The notes under the pieces were generated by a model. The model searched no databases. It was not told the DNA's origin and worked only from the letters and a program-made list of their open reading frames with translations. Shown here one piece after another: positions 7,638 through 16,426 of a stretch of DNA of 25,770 nt (positions within the stretch are counted from its first letter, which is position 1; the number at the start of each line of letters is the position of its first letter). The stretch spans positions 10,572-36,341 of the forward strand of contig DYCF01000045.1 in assembly GCA_019418225.1 (NCBI GenBank). The letters run 5' to 3'. Position numbers and translations under genes: made by a program. The DNA comes from Clostridiales bacterium. Its GTDB lineage: Bacteria > Bacillota > Clostridia > Lachnospirales > Cellulosilyticaceae.

Positions 7638-8504
7638 TTAATTTTTTTCACGGGCGAGAATGATTGTAGATGCTAGGATGAGGATGGTGCCGATGATGAG
7701 AGAAAGTGTGAGTGGTTCGCCAAATAATATAACACCTAAAATCACGCTTACGATAGGTTCAAAGGTTCCGAGGATTGAGGTAGAGGCTGTTCCGATTGTA
7801 GCGATTGCTTTAAGAAGTAAAAGCATAGAAGCAATGGTGGAAATGACAGCAATACCGATGTAGGCAATTCCTATGTTGAGATTGAGGGTGAGTGTAATTG
7901 TATTTGTAAATGTTCCATATATAAGCATACCTAATGTAGCACCTAGGCAGACATACATTGTCACTACGTTGTGATTAATTTGTTTAATAGATTTAAGTCC
8001 TAAGGCAATAATGTTTACACCGTATGAAATGCCGGAGAAGATTGCAAGCATAACGCCTAGCGCATTGAGTGTATTATTGTCCATGGCAATTAGTGCATAG
8101 ATGCCAAGTCCGGCGAAAATAAGTGCGAGCATTTTTGATTTACTCATCTTTTCTTTAAAGAAGAAATATCCGATGAGACAAACGACTACAGGATAAATGA
8201 AGTGTAGTGTTGTTGCAAGTCCAGCACCTAAATAATCATAAGATACAAAAAGTGTTTGGGTTGTAAGTGTATAACCGATGATACCAATGCTAAGTAATAT
8301 GATGAGCTGTTTTTTTGAAACTTTTAAACTTACTCTAGTACATTTTAAATATGTAAATAAAATAATGGATGCTAGTAAAAATCTAGCAATAAGTACTGTT
8401 GTAGGATTTGAACCGTTAGCATAAGCAAATTTTGCAAAAATCGGCATAAGTCCAAAGGCAACAGAGGATAGAATGGCATAAATAATACCTTTGTAGTTAC
8501 TCAA
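7638..8504 (-). CDS. EamA/DMT-family transporter
   Basis: A 288-residue protein with about 10 transmembrane helices arranged as two EamA repeats (about 4-136 and 146-284). The first holds GLMPIFAKFAYANG and the LARFLLASIIL segment, the second ends GVILFGEPLTLSLIIGTILILAST. Family members export amino acids, nucleobases or other small metabolites; the substrate here is unknown. The start is a TTG at 8504 supported by AGGAGG 8 nt upstream; no ATG lies nearby. It is a monocistronic unit, divergent from the nucleotidase gene. Confidence 0.88.
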   Translation of the reverse strand: MSNYKGIIYAILSSVAFGLMPIFAKFAYANGSNPTTVLIARFLLASIILFTYLKCTRVSLKVSKKQLIILLSIGIIGYTLTTQTLFVSYDYLGAGLATTLHFIYPVVVCLIGYFFFKEKMSKSKMLALIFAGLGIYALIAMDNNTLNALGVMLAIFSGISYGVNIIALGLKSIKQINHNVVTMYVCLGATLGMLIYGTFTNTITLTLNLNIGIAYIGIAVISTIASMLLLLKAIATIGTASTSILGTFEPIVSVILGVILFGEPLTLSLIIGTILILASTIILAREKN

Positions 8505-8534
8505 GATGATAGCCTCCTAATTTATATAGATATT

Positions 8535-8563
8535 TAAATAAAAATAATCGTTAACCTTGTCAA
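8535..8563 (-). promoter_or_regulatory. Promoter of the EamA gene; shares its -35 with a possible divergent promoter
   Basis: On the minus strand: TTGACA (8558-8563), 17-bp spacer, TATTTA (8535-8540). The same bases read on the plus strand give TTGTCA (8557-8562), which with TATTAC (8581-8586, 18-bp spacer) could serve the cpdB-like gene. The two -35 boxes would then overlap, so polymerase binding would be mutually exclusive. Confidence 0.45.
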
Positions 8564-8672
8564 TTATAAGCCATTCTAAGTATTACAGCAACAAAAGTAT
8601 AAGAAAGAAAAATATGCATTTTTTATCTAGGACTAATCCATACTAAATAAAAAAGAATAGAAGGAGCGTACG

Positions 8673-10688
8673 ATGAAAAATAAGCAAAAAATATGGATTA
8701 GTTTATTGCTTGCTGTAGTCCTAAGTATGAGTATTTTCTCAGGATGTGGTAACAATCAAGATAATCAAAATCAAACAGAAGAAGAGATTGTAACGAGTGG
8801 TCCAACGGCTAAAATACAAATTTTGGCCACAAGTGATATGCATGACTACCTAATGAATTATGACTATTATACCTCTGCTGATTCGGATAATTATGGATTA
8901 GTAAAATTAGCAACCCTTATAAAAGATATTAGAAATCAAAATGGCATTTCTAATAATGTGGTATTAGTGGACAATGGAGATTTAATTCAGGGCAATCCTC
9001 TAGGAGATTACTTTGCAAGAGTAAATCCAGTAAAATCAGGAGAGGTACATCCTATTTATAAGGCACTTGAAGCATTAGGTTATGATGCTGCCGGCCTTGG
9101 TAATCATGAGTTTAATTATGGACTTGAATTTTTACATCAAATCATAAATGATACGCAAATCCCGGTCATTAATGCGAATGTATATAATGAAGCTACTGGG
9201 GAAAATGAATTTAGACCTTATGTGATTTTAAATAAGAGTTTTGATGATGGGGAAGGTGCATTACAGGAGATAAAAGTGGGGATTATAAGCTTTGTACCAA
9301 CCCAGATTCTAAATTGGGACAAACTTAATCTAGAGGGTAAAGTAACAGTACAAGATATTAGAGCATGCGCCGAACATTTTGTACCTATTATGAAACAAGA
9401 AGGTGCAGACATTATTGTAGCCCTTGCACATACTGGATATGGTACAGATGGTGACTATGTAGAAGGTGCTGAAAATATGGCTTATCATCTCACATTAATA
9501 GATGATATTGATGTGGTAATCGGCGGACATTCTCATGAAATGTTCCCATCCGAAGATTTTGTAAAGGATACAGGTTATCAAAATGTAGATATAGCTAAAG
9601 GAACAATTAATGGCAAATTTACTGTACAACCTGCTAAATATGCAGAAGGCTTAGGGTGTGTGACATTGCAACTTGCTAAAGAAGGAGATACTTATCAAGT
9701 TGTAGATGGCAATGCAACTGTTTTAAGTGCAGTAGGTGTGCCAAATGATCAAGAATTAGAAGCCATTTTATTACCTTATCATAAACAAGTTATTGATTAT
9801 GTAAATGGACCAGTAGGAGAACTTGCAAATCCTATAAATAGTTTCTTTGCACTTGTAGGAGATGATGCATCTGTACAAATCATCTCAGATGCACAATTAC
9901 AATATGCTAAAGAAGCAGTTAATTCTGCAAGTGAACTTCTGCCATACAAGGACTTACCTATTTTATCAGCAGCGGCCCCATTTAAGGCAGGCTTATCAAA
10001 GAGTGGTACTAATGCAGAAGATTATGTAGATATCGCAGCAGGAAATATCGCGATAAAAGATGTAGCAAGTCTCTACAAATATCCAAATACATTAGCCATT
10101 TTAAAATTACGAGGTGTAGATATAAGAGAATGGTTAGAAATGAGTTCAGGTATTTATAATACGATTGTACCAAATGCAACAGAACCACAAGAATTACTAA
10201 ATGGTGATTTTCCTGCATTTAACTTTGATACCATTGATGGTGTAACCTATGAAGTAGATATTACACAGTTACCTCGCTATAGTCCAGAAGGTGATTTAGT
10301 CAATGAAGAAACGCATAGAATTATTAATCTTAACTATAATGGTGCACCACTAAAAGATGAAGATGAATTTTTAGTTGTTACAAATAATTATCGTGCTGGA
10401 GGTGGTGGTAATTTCCCAATCTTCACAGGCGATCAAACACCATTAGTATATAGTTCTAGTGATGAGGTGAGACAAATCTTATCTGACTATATTGCAAAAC
10501 AAGGAACCATTACGCCAAAAGCAGATGGTAACTGGAAATTAGCACCGATTGATGCAAATGTTCTTGTTACATTTATTTCTAGTAGTAAGGGAGAAACACT
10601 TTTATCAAACTATCCTTATATTGAGTTACAAGAAGACTTAGGTAATGGATTGGCACAATATATTTATGTTTTTAACATGAATAAATAA
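8673..10688 (+). CDS. cpdB: 2',3'-cyclic-nucleotide 2'-phosphodiesterase / 3'-nucleotidase lipoprotein (CpdB-like)
   Basis: A 671-residue surface lipoprotein with lipobox FSGC (Cys25). The N-terminal calcineurin-like metallophosphatase domain (about 45-345) shows all metal motifs: TSDMHDY (Asp55, His57), DNGDLIQG (Asp104), GNHEF (Asn145, His146), AHTGYG (His254) and GGHSHE (His287, His289). The C-terminal 5'-nucleotidase domain (about 375-625) carries APFKAGL, the KLRGVDIREWLEMS segment and TNNYRAGGGGNFP. The TSDMHDYLMNYDYY start and the NNYRAGGGG motif favour CpdB over UshA. It hydrolyses extracellular 2',3'-cyclic nucleotides and 3'-nucleotides to nucleosides and phosphate. The ATG follows GAAGGAG. 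Single gene with its own terminator. Confidence 0.9.
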   Translation: MKNKQKIWISLLLAVVLSMSIFSGCGNNQDNQNQTEEEIVTSGPTAKIQILATSDMHDYLMNYDYYTSADSDNYGLVKLATLIKDIRNQNGISNNVVLVDNGDLIQGNPLGDYFARVNPVKSGEVHPIYKALEALGYDAAGLGNHEFNYGLEFLHQIINDTQIPVINANVYNEATGENEFRPYVILNKSFDDGEGALQEIKVGIISFVPTQILNWDKLNLEGKVTVQDIRACAEHFVPIMKQEGADIIVALAHTGYGTDGDYVEGAENMAYHLTLIDDIDVVIGGHSHEMFPSEDFVKDTGYQNVDIAKGTINGKFTVQPAKYAEGLGCVTLQLAKEGDTYQVVDGNATVLSAVGVPNDQELEAILLPYHKQVIDYVNGPVGELANPINSFFALVGDDASVQIISDAQLQYAKEAVNSASELLPYKDLPILSAAAPFKAGLSKSGTNAEDYVDIAAGNIAIKDVASLYKYPNTLAILKLRGVDIREWLEMSSGIYNTIVPNATEPQELLNGDFPAFNFDTIDGVTYEVDITQLPRYSPEGDLVNEETHRIINLNYNGAPLKDEDEFLVVTNNYRAGGGGNFPIFTGDQTPLVYSSSDEVRQILSDYIAKQGTITPKADGNWKLAPIDANVLVTFISSSKGETLLSNYPYIELQEDLGNGLAQYIYVFNMNK

Positions 10689-10766
10689 GCTTTCTTCAAA
10701 TATAGAGATAGATATATTGAGTGAATAACAGCTATATTTGATATAAAAAGTTAGTTTGTACAAGGT

Positions 10767-10792
10767 TATAACTTATAGAATACTAAGTTATA
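10767..10792. other. Inverted repeat after the cpdB-like gene
   Basis: TATAACTTA (10767-10775) and TAAGTTATA (10784-10792), 9 bp around an 8-nt loop. AAATATAG (10698-10705) and CTATATTT (10732-10739) form another possible stem just upstream. Neither has the U-tract of a terminator. The gap 10689-11090 contains no gene, only these hairpins, a terminator and two repeat elements. Confidence 0.35.
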
Positions 10793-10814
10793 GCAAAAGG
10801 GTTTTATAAAAAAA

Positions 10815-10872
10815 GGTAATAAAAAAGGAATGTAGTCTAAAAAAATCAAGATTGCATTCCTTTTTATTACCC
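10815..10872 (+). terminator. Intrinsic terminator of the cpdB-like gene
   Basis: GGTAATAAAAAAGGAATG (10815-10832) pairs with CATTCCTTTTTATTACC (10855-10872? allowing one bulged base), loop about 22 nt. The T-run is inside the stem, so the structure is usable on both strands. It sits about 125 bp after the stop codon. Confidence 0.65.
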
Positions 10873-10898
10873 TATATAACGGTTTCCTGTTTTGGCAC

Positions 10899-10956
10899 TA
10901 TAGATTTCATATTTATAAAATTTAGTTATTCATAGTTTTTAATTTGTTTCTCTATA
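10899..10956 (+). repeat. Dual-hairpin element, copy 4 (internally deleted, 58 bp)
   Basis: Keeps the left 40-odd bp (TATAGATTTCATATTTATAA to CATAGTTTTTA) and the right end (GTTTCTCTATA). The join falls where the element has the same heptamer AGTTTTTAG in both loops, so the deletion probably arose by recombination or slippage between those direct repeats. Confidence 0.8.
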
Positions 10957-11067
10957 GATTTCACATTTATAAATTTTAGCTATTCATAGTTTTTAGTCAT
11001 GTGAAATCATTGGGAGAAACTAACTTACCTAGATGTATATTTCAAGCTTTTAGTTGGTTTCTCTATA
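10953..11067 (+). repeat. 115-bp dual-hairpin element, copy 5
   Basis: Full length; shares TATA (10953-10956) with the end of copy 4. Stem B is GATTTCACAT/ATGTGAAATC. Stem A is the longest of the plus-oriented copies: GAGAAACTAACT pairs with AGTTGGTTTCTC over 12 bp with one G-U pair. It ends 23 bp from the stop of the FUSC gene on the other strand. Confidence 0.92.
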
Positions 11068-11090
11068 CCATTTTAACACTTTAATTATAG

Positions 11091-11594
11091 TTATTTCTGT
11101 GGTTCTACTGGAGGATTAACATATTTGTTTACAAGTAACCCAATACCAAGTCCAAAGAAGGTTTCAACAATACGATTAAGCGCATAATGAACGGCATCTG
11201 TTTGAGCATGTGTAGTTGTAACTCCTAAAAATACAATACATGCTAAAGGAATGGAAAGTGGGCGTTTTACTAAATTACAGGTATAGATTACAGCGATGAT
11301 TCCTACTGAAATAATAATATAAATCAATAAAGTGGTAACGATAGGAATTGTTGAATAACGCCATAATGATTTACAGAAGAAAAGAAAAATGAATCCTACA
11401 ATAGCGCCATGAACAGTACCATAAGCGCGAGCAAATCCAATCTTATAAGAATGTTCTACCGTATTTTGCAAACAAAAAATAGAAGTCATACAAGCAAAAA
11501 ACGGTTCATTAGGAAAAAGTAAAAGGCAGAGAAATACTGCCAAAGCAGTTTTTAAGGTACGAAGACCTATTTTAGGTAGTTGAAATTCTTTCAT
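11091..11594 (-). CDS. Short FUSC / aromatic-acid-exporter family membrane protein
   Basis: A 167-residue membrane protein with about 4-5 hydrophobic helices. The N-terminal half (GLRTLKTALAVFLCLLLF, then PNEPFFACMTSIFCLQNT and GTVHGAIVGFIF) matches the ArAE_1/DUF939 membrane domain, and FFGLGIGLLVNKYVNPP closes it. It lacks the cytoplasmic C-terminal domain of longer relatives, but short versions of about this size are common in Firmicutes, so I do not call it truncated. Transport of aromatic acids is an inference from the family only. AGGA lies upstream of the ATG. No classic terminator follows; a dual-hairpin element lies 23 bp past the stop. Confidence 0.82.
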   Translation of the reverse strand: MKEFQLPKIGLRTLKTALAVFLCLLLFPNEPFFACMTSIFCLQNTVEHSYKIGFARAYGTVHGAIVGFIFLFFCKSLWRYSTIPIVTTLLIYIIISVGIIAVIYTCNLVKRPLSIPLACIVFLGVTTTHAQTDAVHYALNRIVETFFGLGIGLLVNKYVNPPVEPQK

Positions 11595-11657
11595 GATGTC
11601 ATTCCTATTCTGTAATATGTAAGTATAAATGGTTAAGTAAATTTAAAAAACGCTTAT

Positions 11658-11686
11658 ATCATAGCCTGTATTAGAAGCTTTGTCAA
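11658..11686 (-). promoter_or_regulatory. Promoter of the FUSC-family gene
   Basis: On the minus strand: perfect TTGACA (11681-11686), 17-bp spacer and TATGAT (11658-11663), about 65 bp upstream of the ATG. The remainder of the 295-bp gap (11595-11889) is AT-rich; a TATAAT at 11866-11871 is very close to the next gene's start. Confidence 0.65.
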
Positions 11687-11889
11687 TAACAATTCAATAG
11701 CAAAGATTTGTTTTAAATTAGCCTGATAGCGAGAGAAGAGTAAAGTAATAAGTTAAGAAAGAGGTACTGTGTATATAATGTAAGAAAAGATGTAAGAAGA
11801 TGTCATAAATAAGAGATAAATTTTTCTAAACATTATAAATTATATGATAAAATAAAAGAGGATACTATAATGTAAGGGAGAGAGTAAAG

Positions 11890-13368
11890 ATGGATACGAA
11901 TATAGTCTCAGTAAGACGAGCCAACCAAGTTGCTACATGGATGTTACTTTTAATTAATTTAATATTAATCGTAGGATACAGCGGTGAAATTATTAAGGTG
12001 CCAGAAGATAGAGTGAGGTTAAGTATAATTTTAGGGATATGCATATTAAGTTCAATCATTTCTTTTATATTTTATAAATTAGGAGGAGAAAATAAGATAG
12101 TAAAGTACGTTATATTTATATGCTTTTTCTGTGTATACGCACTTGCGATGTTTAGTACTCAAAGAACACTTACCTATACTTATATGATGCCTTTGATTGC
12201 AGCATATAGCCTATATAATGATATGAAATTAATGGGGCAAGTAGGGGGATTACTTTTAATTACAAACATAGTAAGGGTAATATGGTGTATAAATACAGGA
12301 AATACAGATGTAAATCTTATTACAGATTATACAATTCAATTAGGTTCAGTCATTCTAGTAATTGCTACACTTATGATTTCAATTAAATTCACAGTTAAAA
12401 ATAATAATCAGAAGGTGGAATCTATTAAAGCAGCCAAGGGCAAACAGGAAAAAATTTTAATTAATGTATCACAGACTGCTCAAGAATTAGACCATCAATC
12501 CAATAAAGTATATAAAATTGTTTCAGACTTAGAGAAATCTAGCGAAACTATTAACTCGGCAGTTACAAATATCGCACAGGGAATCGAAACCACTGTAAAC
12601 AGTATTCAAACACAAAGTGAATTAACAACCCATATTCAAAATATGATTGTAGATACATCTAAGGCAACAGAAAGTGTGCAAGCTATTTCTACAAACACCA
12701 TAGAAGCTATGGATAAGGGTACACAGATTATGAATTTATTAAATAACAAGACAGAAGCAATGAATGAAATGAGTGATGAAGTTTATAATTCAATGTTAGC
12801 TCTTAAAGAAAAAACAAAAGAAATTTCAAGCATTATACAGACTATTACTGATATTTCGGAACAGACTAATATACTTTCACTTAATGCGGCTATTGAAAGT
12901 GCCAGGGCAGGAGATGCAGGAAGAGGTTTTGCAGTAGTAGCAGAAGAGGTAAGAAGATTGGCAGTACAAACGAGAGATTCAGTAGCAAGTATAGCAAATA
13001 TATTAAATGCACTAGGTAAGATGGTAGAAAATGCAGTAGATGGTATCACTCATTTTAGAGAAGATAATGTAGAGCAAAATTTACTTATAAAAGATACCGC
13101 AGATATATTTAATAAAACAACAATAGAAATTAATAAAGTATATGATAACATTCAAGTTGTTACAGATAAAGTAAATAACATCTTAAAAGCAAATAATGAA
13201 ATTGTTACGAGTATCGAAAAAATTTCTGCTATTAGTGAAGAAACAATGGCAGGCATAGAGGAAACAAATAGTACTACGGCTCAAAATAATGAAAGTGTTC
13301 AACATACCAAAGAAGTAGCAGGTCAGTTACTAAATGTCTCTCAAAAAATGATGCAATACATAGAATAA
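11890..13368 (+). CDS. Methyl-accepting chemotaxis protein with multi-pass N-terminal sensor, no HAMP
   Basis: A 492-residue chemoreceptor. Residues about 16-175 hold roughly six hydrophobic helices with very short loops, so ligand sensing would be within or close to the membrane rather than in an external domain. There is no HAMP domain; a coiled coil starts right after the last helix (about 180). The cytoplasmic signalling hairpin follows, with the highly conserved tip SEQTNILSLNAAIESARAGD and GRGFAVVAEEVRRLA at about residues 325-365, which contacts CheA and CheW. The start follows GGGAGAGAG. Single gene with a strong terminator. The signal sensed is unknown. Confidence 0.93.
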   Translation: MDTNIVSVRRANQVATWMLLLINLILIVGYSGEIIKVPEDRVRLSIILGICILSSIISFIFYKLGGENKIVKYVIFICFFCVYALAMFSTQRTLTYTYMMPLIAAYSLYNDMKLMGQVGGLLLITNIVRVIWCINTGNTDVNLITDYTIQLGSVILVIATLMISIKFTVKNNNQKVESIKAAKGKQEKILINVSQTAQELDHQSNKVYKIVSDLEKSSETINSAVTNIAQGIETTVNSIQTQSELTTHIQNMIVDTSKATESVQAISTNTIEAMDKGTQIMNLLNNKTEAMNEMSDEVYNSMLALKEKTKEISSIIQTITDISEQTNILSLNAAIESARAGDAGRGFAVVAEEVRRLAVQTRDSVASIANILNALGKMVENAVDGITHFREDNVEQNLLIKDTADIFNKTTIEINKVYDNIQVVTDKVNNILKANNEIVTSIEKISAISEETMAGIEETNSTTAQNNESVQHTKEVAGQLLNVSQKMMQYIE

Positions 13369-13369
13369 T

Positions 13370-13405
13370 AAAAAGGCTACAGCACTTTCGTGCTGTAGCC
13401 TTTTT
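13370..13405. terminator. Bidirectional terminator between the chemoreceptor gene and adhE
   Basis: Perfect 16-bp stem AAAAAGGCTACAGCAC (13370-13385) and GTGCTGTAGCCTTTTT (13390-13405) with a TTTC tetraloop. A- and T-tracts on both sides allow it to serve the chemoreceptor gene (plus) and adhE (minus, stop at 13443). Confidence 0.93.
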
Positions 13406-13442
13406 TGTTATTTATTTAATAGGTCATATTATATAGTAGGTT

Positions 13443-16073
13443 TTATTTACCATAGTATGCTTTTCTATAAAGTTCTTGAAGTTCAGTAACTTTTGGAAGT
13501 CTTGGGTTTGCTGTAGTACATTGATCTTCAAATGCTTTATAAGAAAGTTCTTCAATTTTTGAAAGGTAAGTTTGTTCATCTACACCCATTTCTTTTAATG
13601 TGAATGGAATGTTAAGTTCTTTCATTAAATCTCTAACAGCTTTAACAAGAGAAGCAACACCTTCTTCTGGAGTAGAAGCTGGAAGTCCTAACATTCTAGA
13701 AATGTCTTGGAATCTTTGTGGTGCAATGAATTTACCGTATTTTGGCCAAGCCATGAATTTGGTTGGGTTAGTTTCGCCATTGTATGCAATAACATGTGGA
13801 AGAAGAATAGCATTTGCGCGGCCATGAGCAATATGGAATTCTCCACCAAGTTTATGAGCAAGTGAGTGGTTGATACCGAGGAATGCATTTGTAAATGCCA
13901 TACCTGCGATACAAGATGCATTGTGCATTTTTTCTCTAGCTTCTGGGTCTTTTGCACCGTTTTTGTATGAACGTGGTAAGTATTCAAATACTAATTTAAT
14001 AGCATGAAGTGCAAGAGCATCTGTGTAATCAGAAGCAAGAATTGAAACATATGCTTCAATAGCATGTGTTAATACGTCAAGACCTGTATCTGCTGTTGCG
14101 CCAGCTGGTACTGACATAACGAATTCTGGGTCGATGATAGCTACATCTGGTGTTAATTCGTAGTCAGCAAGTGGGTATTTCATGTTCTTAGATTTATCAG
14201 AGATTACAGCGAATGATGTTACCTCAGAACCTGTACCTGATGTTGTTGGGATAGAAACCATTTTAGCTTTTTTACCAAGTTTAGGGAACTTGTAAACACG
14301 TTTACGGATATCCATGAATTTTTGAGCCATACCGATGAAATCAGCTTCTGGATATTCATAGAATAACCACATAGCTTTAGCAGCATCCATTGCAGAACCA
14401 CCGCCAAGCGCGATGATAACGTCTGGTTGGAATGAATTCATAACAGCTGTACCTTTTCTAACTGTTACTAAGTCTGGATCTGGTTCTACTTCGCTGAAGA
14501 TTTCGATTGTTACTTTATTAAGGTTTTTATTTAATTGGTAAGTAAGTCTATCTACATAACCTAATTTAACCATCATTGGGTCAGCTACAATCATTGCACG
14601 ATGAATGTCTGGCATTTTTGATAAGTATTGAACTGAACCAGCTTCGAAATAAACTTTTTCTGGAATTTTAAACCATTGCATATTCACGCGTCTCTTCGCC
14701 ACCCTTTTCTTATTAATTAAGTTTTGAGCTGTTACGTTTGAAGAAGTAGAGTTATGTCCATAAGAACCGCAACCAAGTGTTAATGAAGGCATAAGTGAGT
14801 TATAAACATCACCAATACCACCAAATGCAGATGGAGAGTTTACAATGATACGACAAGCTTTAAGGCGTTTGCCATATTCATCAATAAGGTCATTGTTTGT
14901 TGTATGGATAACTGCTGTATGACCAAGACCACCAAGTTCAACCATTGTTTCAGCTTTTTGAATACCATCTTCAACATTTTTAGCTTTAACAACTGCAAGA
15001 ACTGGAGAAAGTTTTTCTCTTGAAAGTGGGTAATCAGCACCTACACCATCAAGTTCACAGCAGAGAACTTTTGTTTCTTTTGGAATTGTAATACCAGCAA
15101 GTGCTGCAATTTCGTATGGATATTTACCAACGATAGCAGGACCAGCCATTTGTCTAACTGGGTCAATAACGATTGGCTCAAGTTTTTTAACTTCTTCTTT
15201 AGTTGCGAAGTAACAACCTTGTTTTTTCATGAATTCAACAGCTTTATCGTAAATAGGAGCTTCGATGATAGCAGCTTGTTCAGAAGCACAAATCATACCA
15301 TTATCGAATGATTTTGAAAGAATGATATCTGTGAGAGATTGTTCAAGATTTGCAGTTTTTTCAACGAAAGCTGGTACGTTACCAGGGCCAACGCCGAGTG
15401 CTGGTTTACCAGTAGAGTAAGCAGCTTTAACCATTGCAGAACCACCAGTTGCAAGAACGGTTGCTACATCAGGGTGATTCATAAGTGCATTAGTAGCTTC
15501 AATTGAAGGAACTTCAATCCATTGTACACAGTTTTCAGGAGCACCAGCTTTGATAGCTGCATCACGAACGATAATTGCAGCTTCACGTGAACATTTTTGA
15601 GCTGCTGGGTGGAAACCAAAGATGATTGGGTTACGTGTTTTAGCACATGTGATAGCTTTGAACATTGTAGTAGAAGTTGGGTTAGTTGTAGGTGTAACCC
15701 CAGCTACGATACCAACTGGTTCAGCAATTTCAATGTAGCCTTCATCTTCGTTGTCTTCGATAACACCAACAGTTTTTTCATGTTTAATACTGTGGTAGAT
15801 GTATTCTGTAGCGAAGATATTTTTTGTAACTTTATCTTCAAAGATACCGCGACCTGTTTCGTCGATAGCCATTTTAGCAAGTTTCATTTGAGCTGAAAGG
15901 CCAGCAAGAGCCATAGCTTTTGTAATTTCATCAATTTGTTCTTGATCAAGTTTCATATATTCATCAAGAGCAACCTTTGCTTTGGCAACTAACTCATCAA
16001 TCATTACTTTTGGATCAGTAACTGGTGTTTCTTGTACTTCTGTTACTTTTTTTTCTTTTTTCTCATCAGACAT
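13443..16073 (-). CDS. adhE: Bifunctional acetaldehyde-CoA / alcohol dehydrogenase AdhE
   Basis: An 876-residue cytoplasmic enzyme that reduces acetyl-CoA to acetaldehyde and then ethanol with two NADH. Residues about 20-440 are the CoA-acylating aldehyde dehydrogenase domain (GVTPTTNPTSTTMFKAI; NAD-site GVGPGNVP; catalytic Cys262 in NGMICASEQA). A linker leads to the iron-dependent alcohol dehydrogenase domain (about 460-870) with GGGSAMDAAKAMW, TTSGTGSEVT and the metal ligands in DTGLDVLTHAIEAY and NHSLAHKLGGEFHIAHGRAN. Length matches typical AdhE (about 870-890), and such enzymes assemble into spirosome filaments. ATG follows GGGAGG. A Rex-type site upstream implies repression at low NADH/NAD+. 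Monocistronic. Confidence 0.97.
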   Translation of the reverse strand: MSDEKKEKKVTEVQETPVTDPKVMIDELVAKAKVALDEYMKLDQEQIDEITKAMALAGLSAQMKLAKMAIDETGRGIFEDKVTKNIFATEYIYHSIKHEKTVGVIEDNEDEGYIEIAEPVGIVAGVTPTTNPTSTTMFKAITCAKTRNPIIFGFHPAAQKCSREAAIIVRDAAIKAGAPENCVQWIEVPSIEATNALMNHPDVATVLATGGSAMVKAAYSTGKPALGVGPGNVPAFVEKTANLEQSLTDIILSKSFDNGMICASEQAAIIEAPIYDKAVEFMKKQGCYFATKEEVKKLEPIVIDPVRQMAGPAIVGKYPYEIAALAGITIPKETKVLCCELDGVGADYPLSREKLSPVLAVVKAKNVEDGIQKAETMVELGGLGHTAVIHTTNNDLIDEYGKRLKACRIIVNSPSAFGGIGDVYNSLMPSLTLGCGSYGHNSTSSNVTAQNLINKKRVAKRRVNMQWFKIPEKVYFEAGSVQYLSKMPDIHRAMIVADPMMVKLGYVDRLTYQLNKNLNKVTIEIFSEVEPDPDLVTVRKGTAVMNSFQPDVIIALGGGSAMDAAKAMWLFYEYPEADFIGMAQKFMDIRKRVYKFPKLGKKAKMVSIPTTSGTGSEVTSFAVISDKSKNMKYPLADYELTPDVAIIDPEFVMSVPAGATADTGLDVLTHAIEAYVSILASDYTDALALHAIKLVFEYLPRSYKNGAKDPEAREKMHNASCIAGMAFTNAFLGINHSLAHKLGGEFHIAHGRANAILLPHVIAYNGETNPTKFMAWPKYGKFIAPQRFQDISRMLGLPASTPEEGVASLVKAVRDLMKELNIPFTLKEMGVDEQTYLSKIEELSYKAFEDQCTTANPRLPKVTELQELYRKAYYGK

Positions 16074-16138
16074 AATTAAAATCCTCCCTTAGAATTTAAA
16101 TGCAGTATAGACAGAACTACATCATTGATTAATTTGAA

Positions 16139-16156
16139 TTGTTATTAATTTAACAA
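16139..16156. promoter_or_regulatory. Rex-type redox operator upstream of adhE
   Basis: TTGTTATTAATTTAACAA is an 18-bp near-perfect palindrome with one mismatch to the Rex consensus TTGTTAANNNNTTAACAA. It lies 66 bp upstream of the adhE ATG. Rex repressors leave DNA when NADH rises, which fits control of an NADH-consuming ethanol pathway. A weak -10 (TATACT, 16104-16109 read on minus) lies just downstream of it. Confidence 0.8.
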
Positions 16157-16206
16157 AACAAGTTAAAAAAATGTAGAATTGTTTATTTGATTTAGAATAT
16201 ATTGTA

Positions 16207-16235
16207 ATGATAACATGGGGAAAATGCCTTGTCAA
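16207..16235 (-). promoter_or_regulatory. Promoter of adhE
   Basis: On the minus strand: perfect TTGACA (16230-16235), 17-bp spacer, TATCAT (16207-16212). Transcription would start near 16200, giving a leader of about 125 nt with the Rex site about 45-60 bp inside the transcribed region. Confidence 0.65.
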
Positions 16236-16377
16236 TGCCTTGAATTTAGAATTGTACGAACAAATTATTTGAAAGATGCTGTAAAAATTGATGAAAATAA
16301 CGAAATAACTTACTTAAAGCTTTTGTTTAGGTCGCATTAAACCTAGGCTAATTTATGTTAAAGAATAAACAAATAAA

Positions 16378-16402
16378 AGGGGGTGCCTTAACGACACCCC
16401 CT
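16378..16402 (-). terminator. Intrinsic terminator of the second chemoreceptor gene
   Basis: AGGGGGTG (16378-16385) and CACCCCCT (16395-16402), 8 bp with a 9-nt loop; on the minus strand it is followed by TTTTATTTGTTT. It lies 25 bp past the stop at 16427. The remaining 16236-16377 bases hold no gene; TTTAGGT/ACCTA near 16326-16344 is a further small inverted repeat. Confidence 0.85.
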
Positions 16403-16426
16403 AAGGTAGCTATAAATAGCTAATGA

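Noticed and set aside
11091..11594. FUSC-family gene as a truncated pseudogene
   Set aside because: It has a good promoter, start and intact membrane domain, and short family members of similar length are known.
11741..11775. GAGAAGAGTAAAGTAATAAG as a remnant of the left-edge tandem repeat
   Set aside because: Similarity is short and of low complexity; no periodicity is present.
13600..15896. Several open frames opposite or across adhE
   Set aside because: Shadows of the strong codon bias of adhE; no ribosome binding sites or domains.
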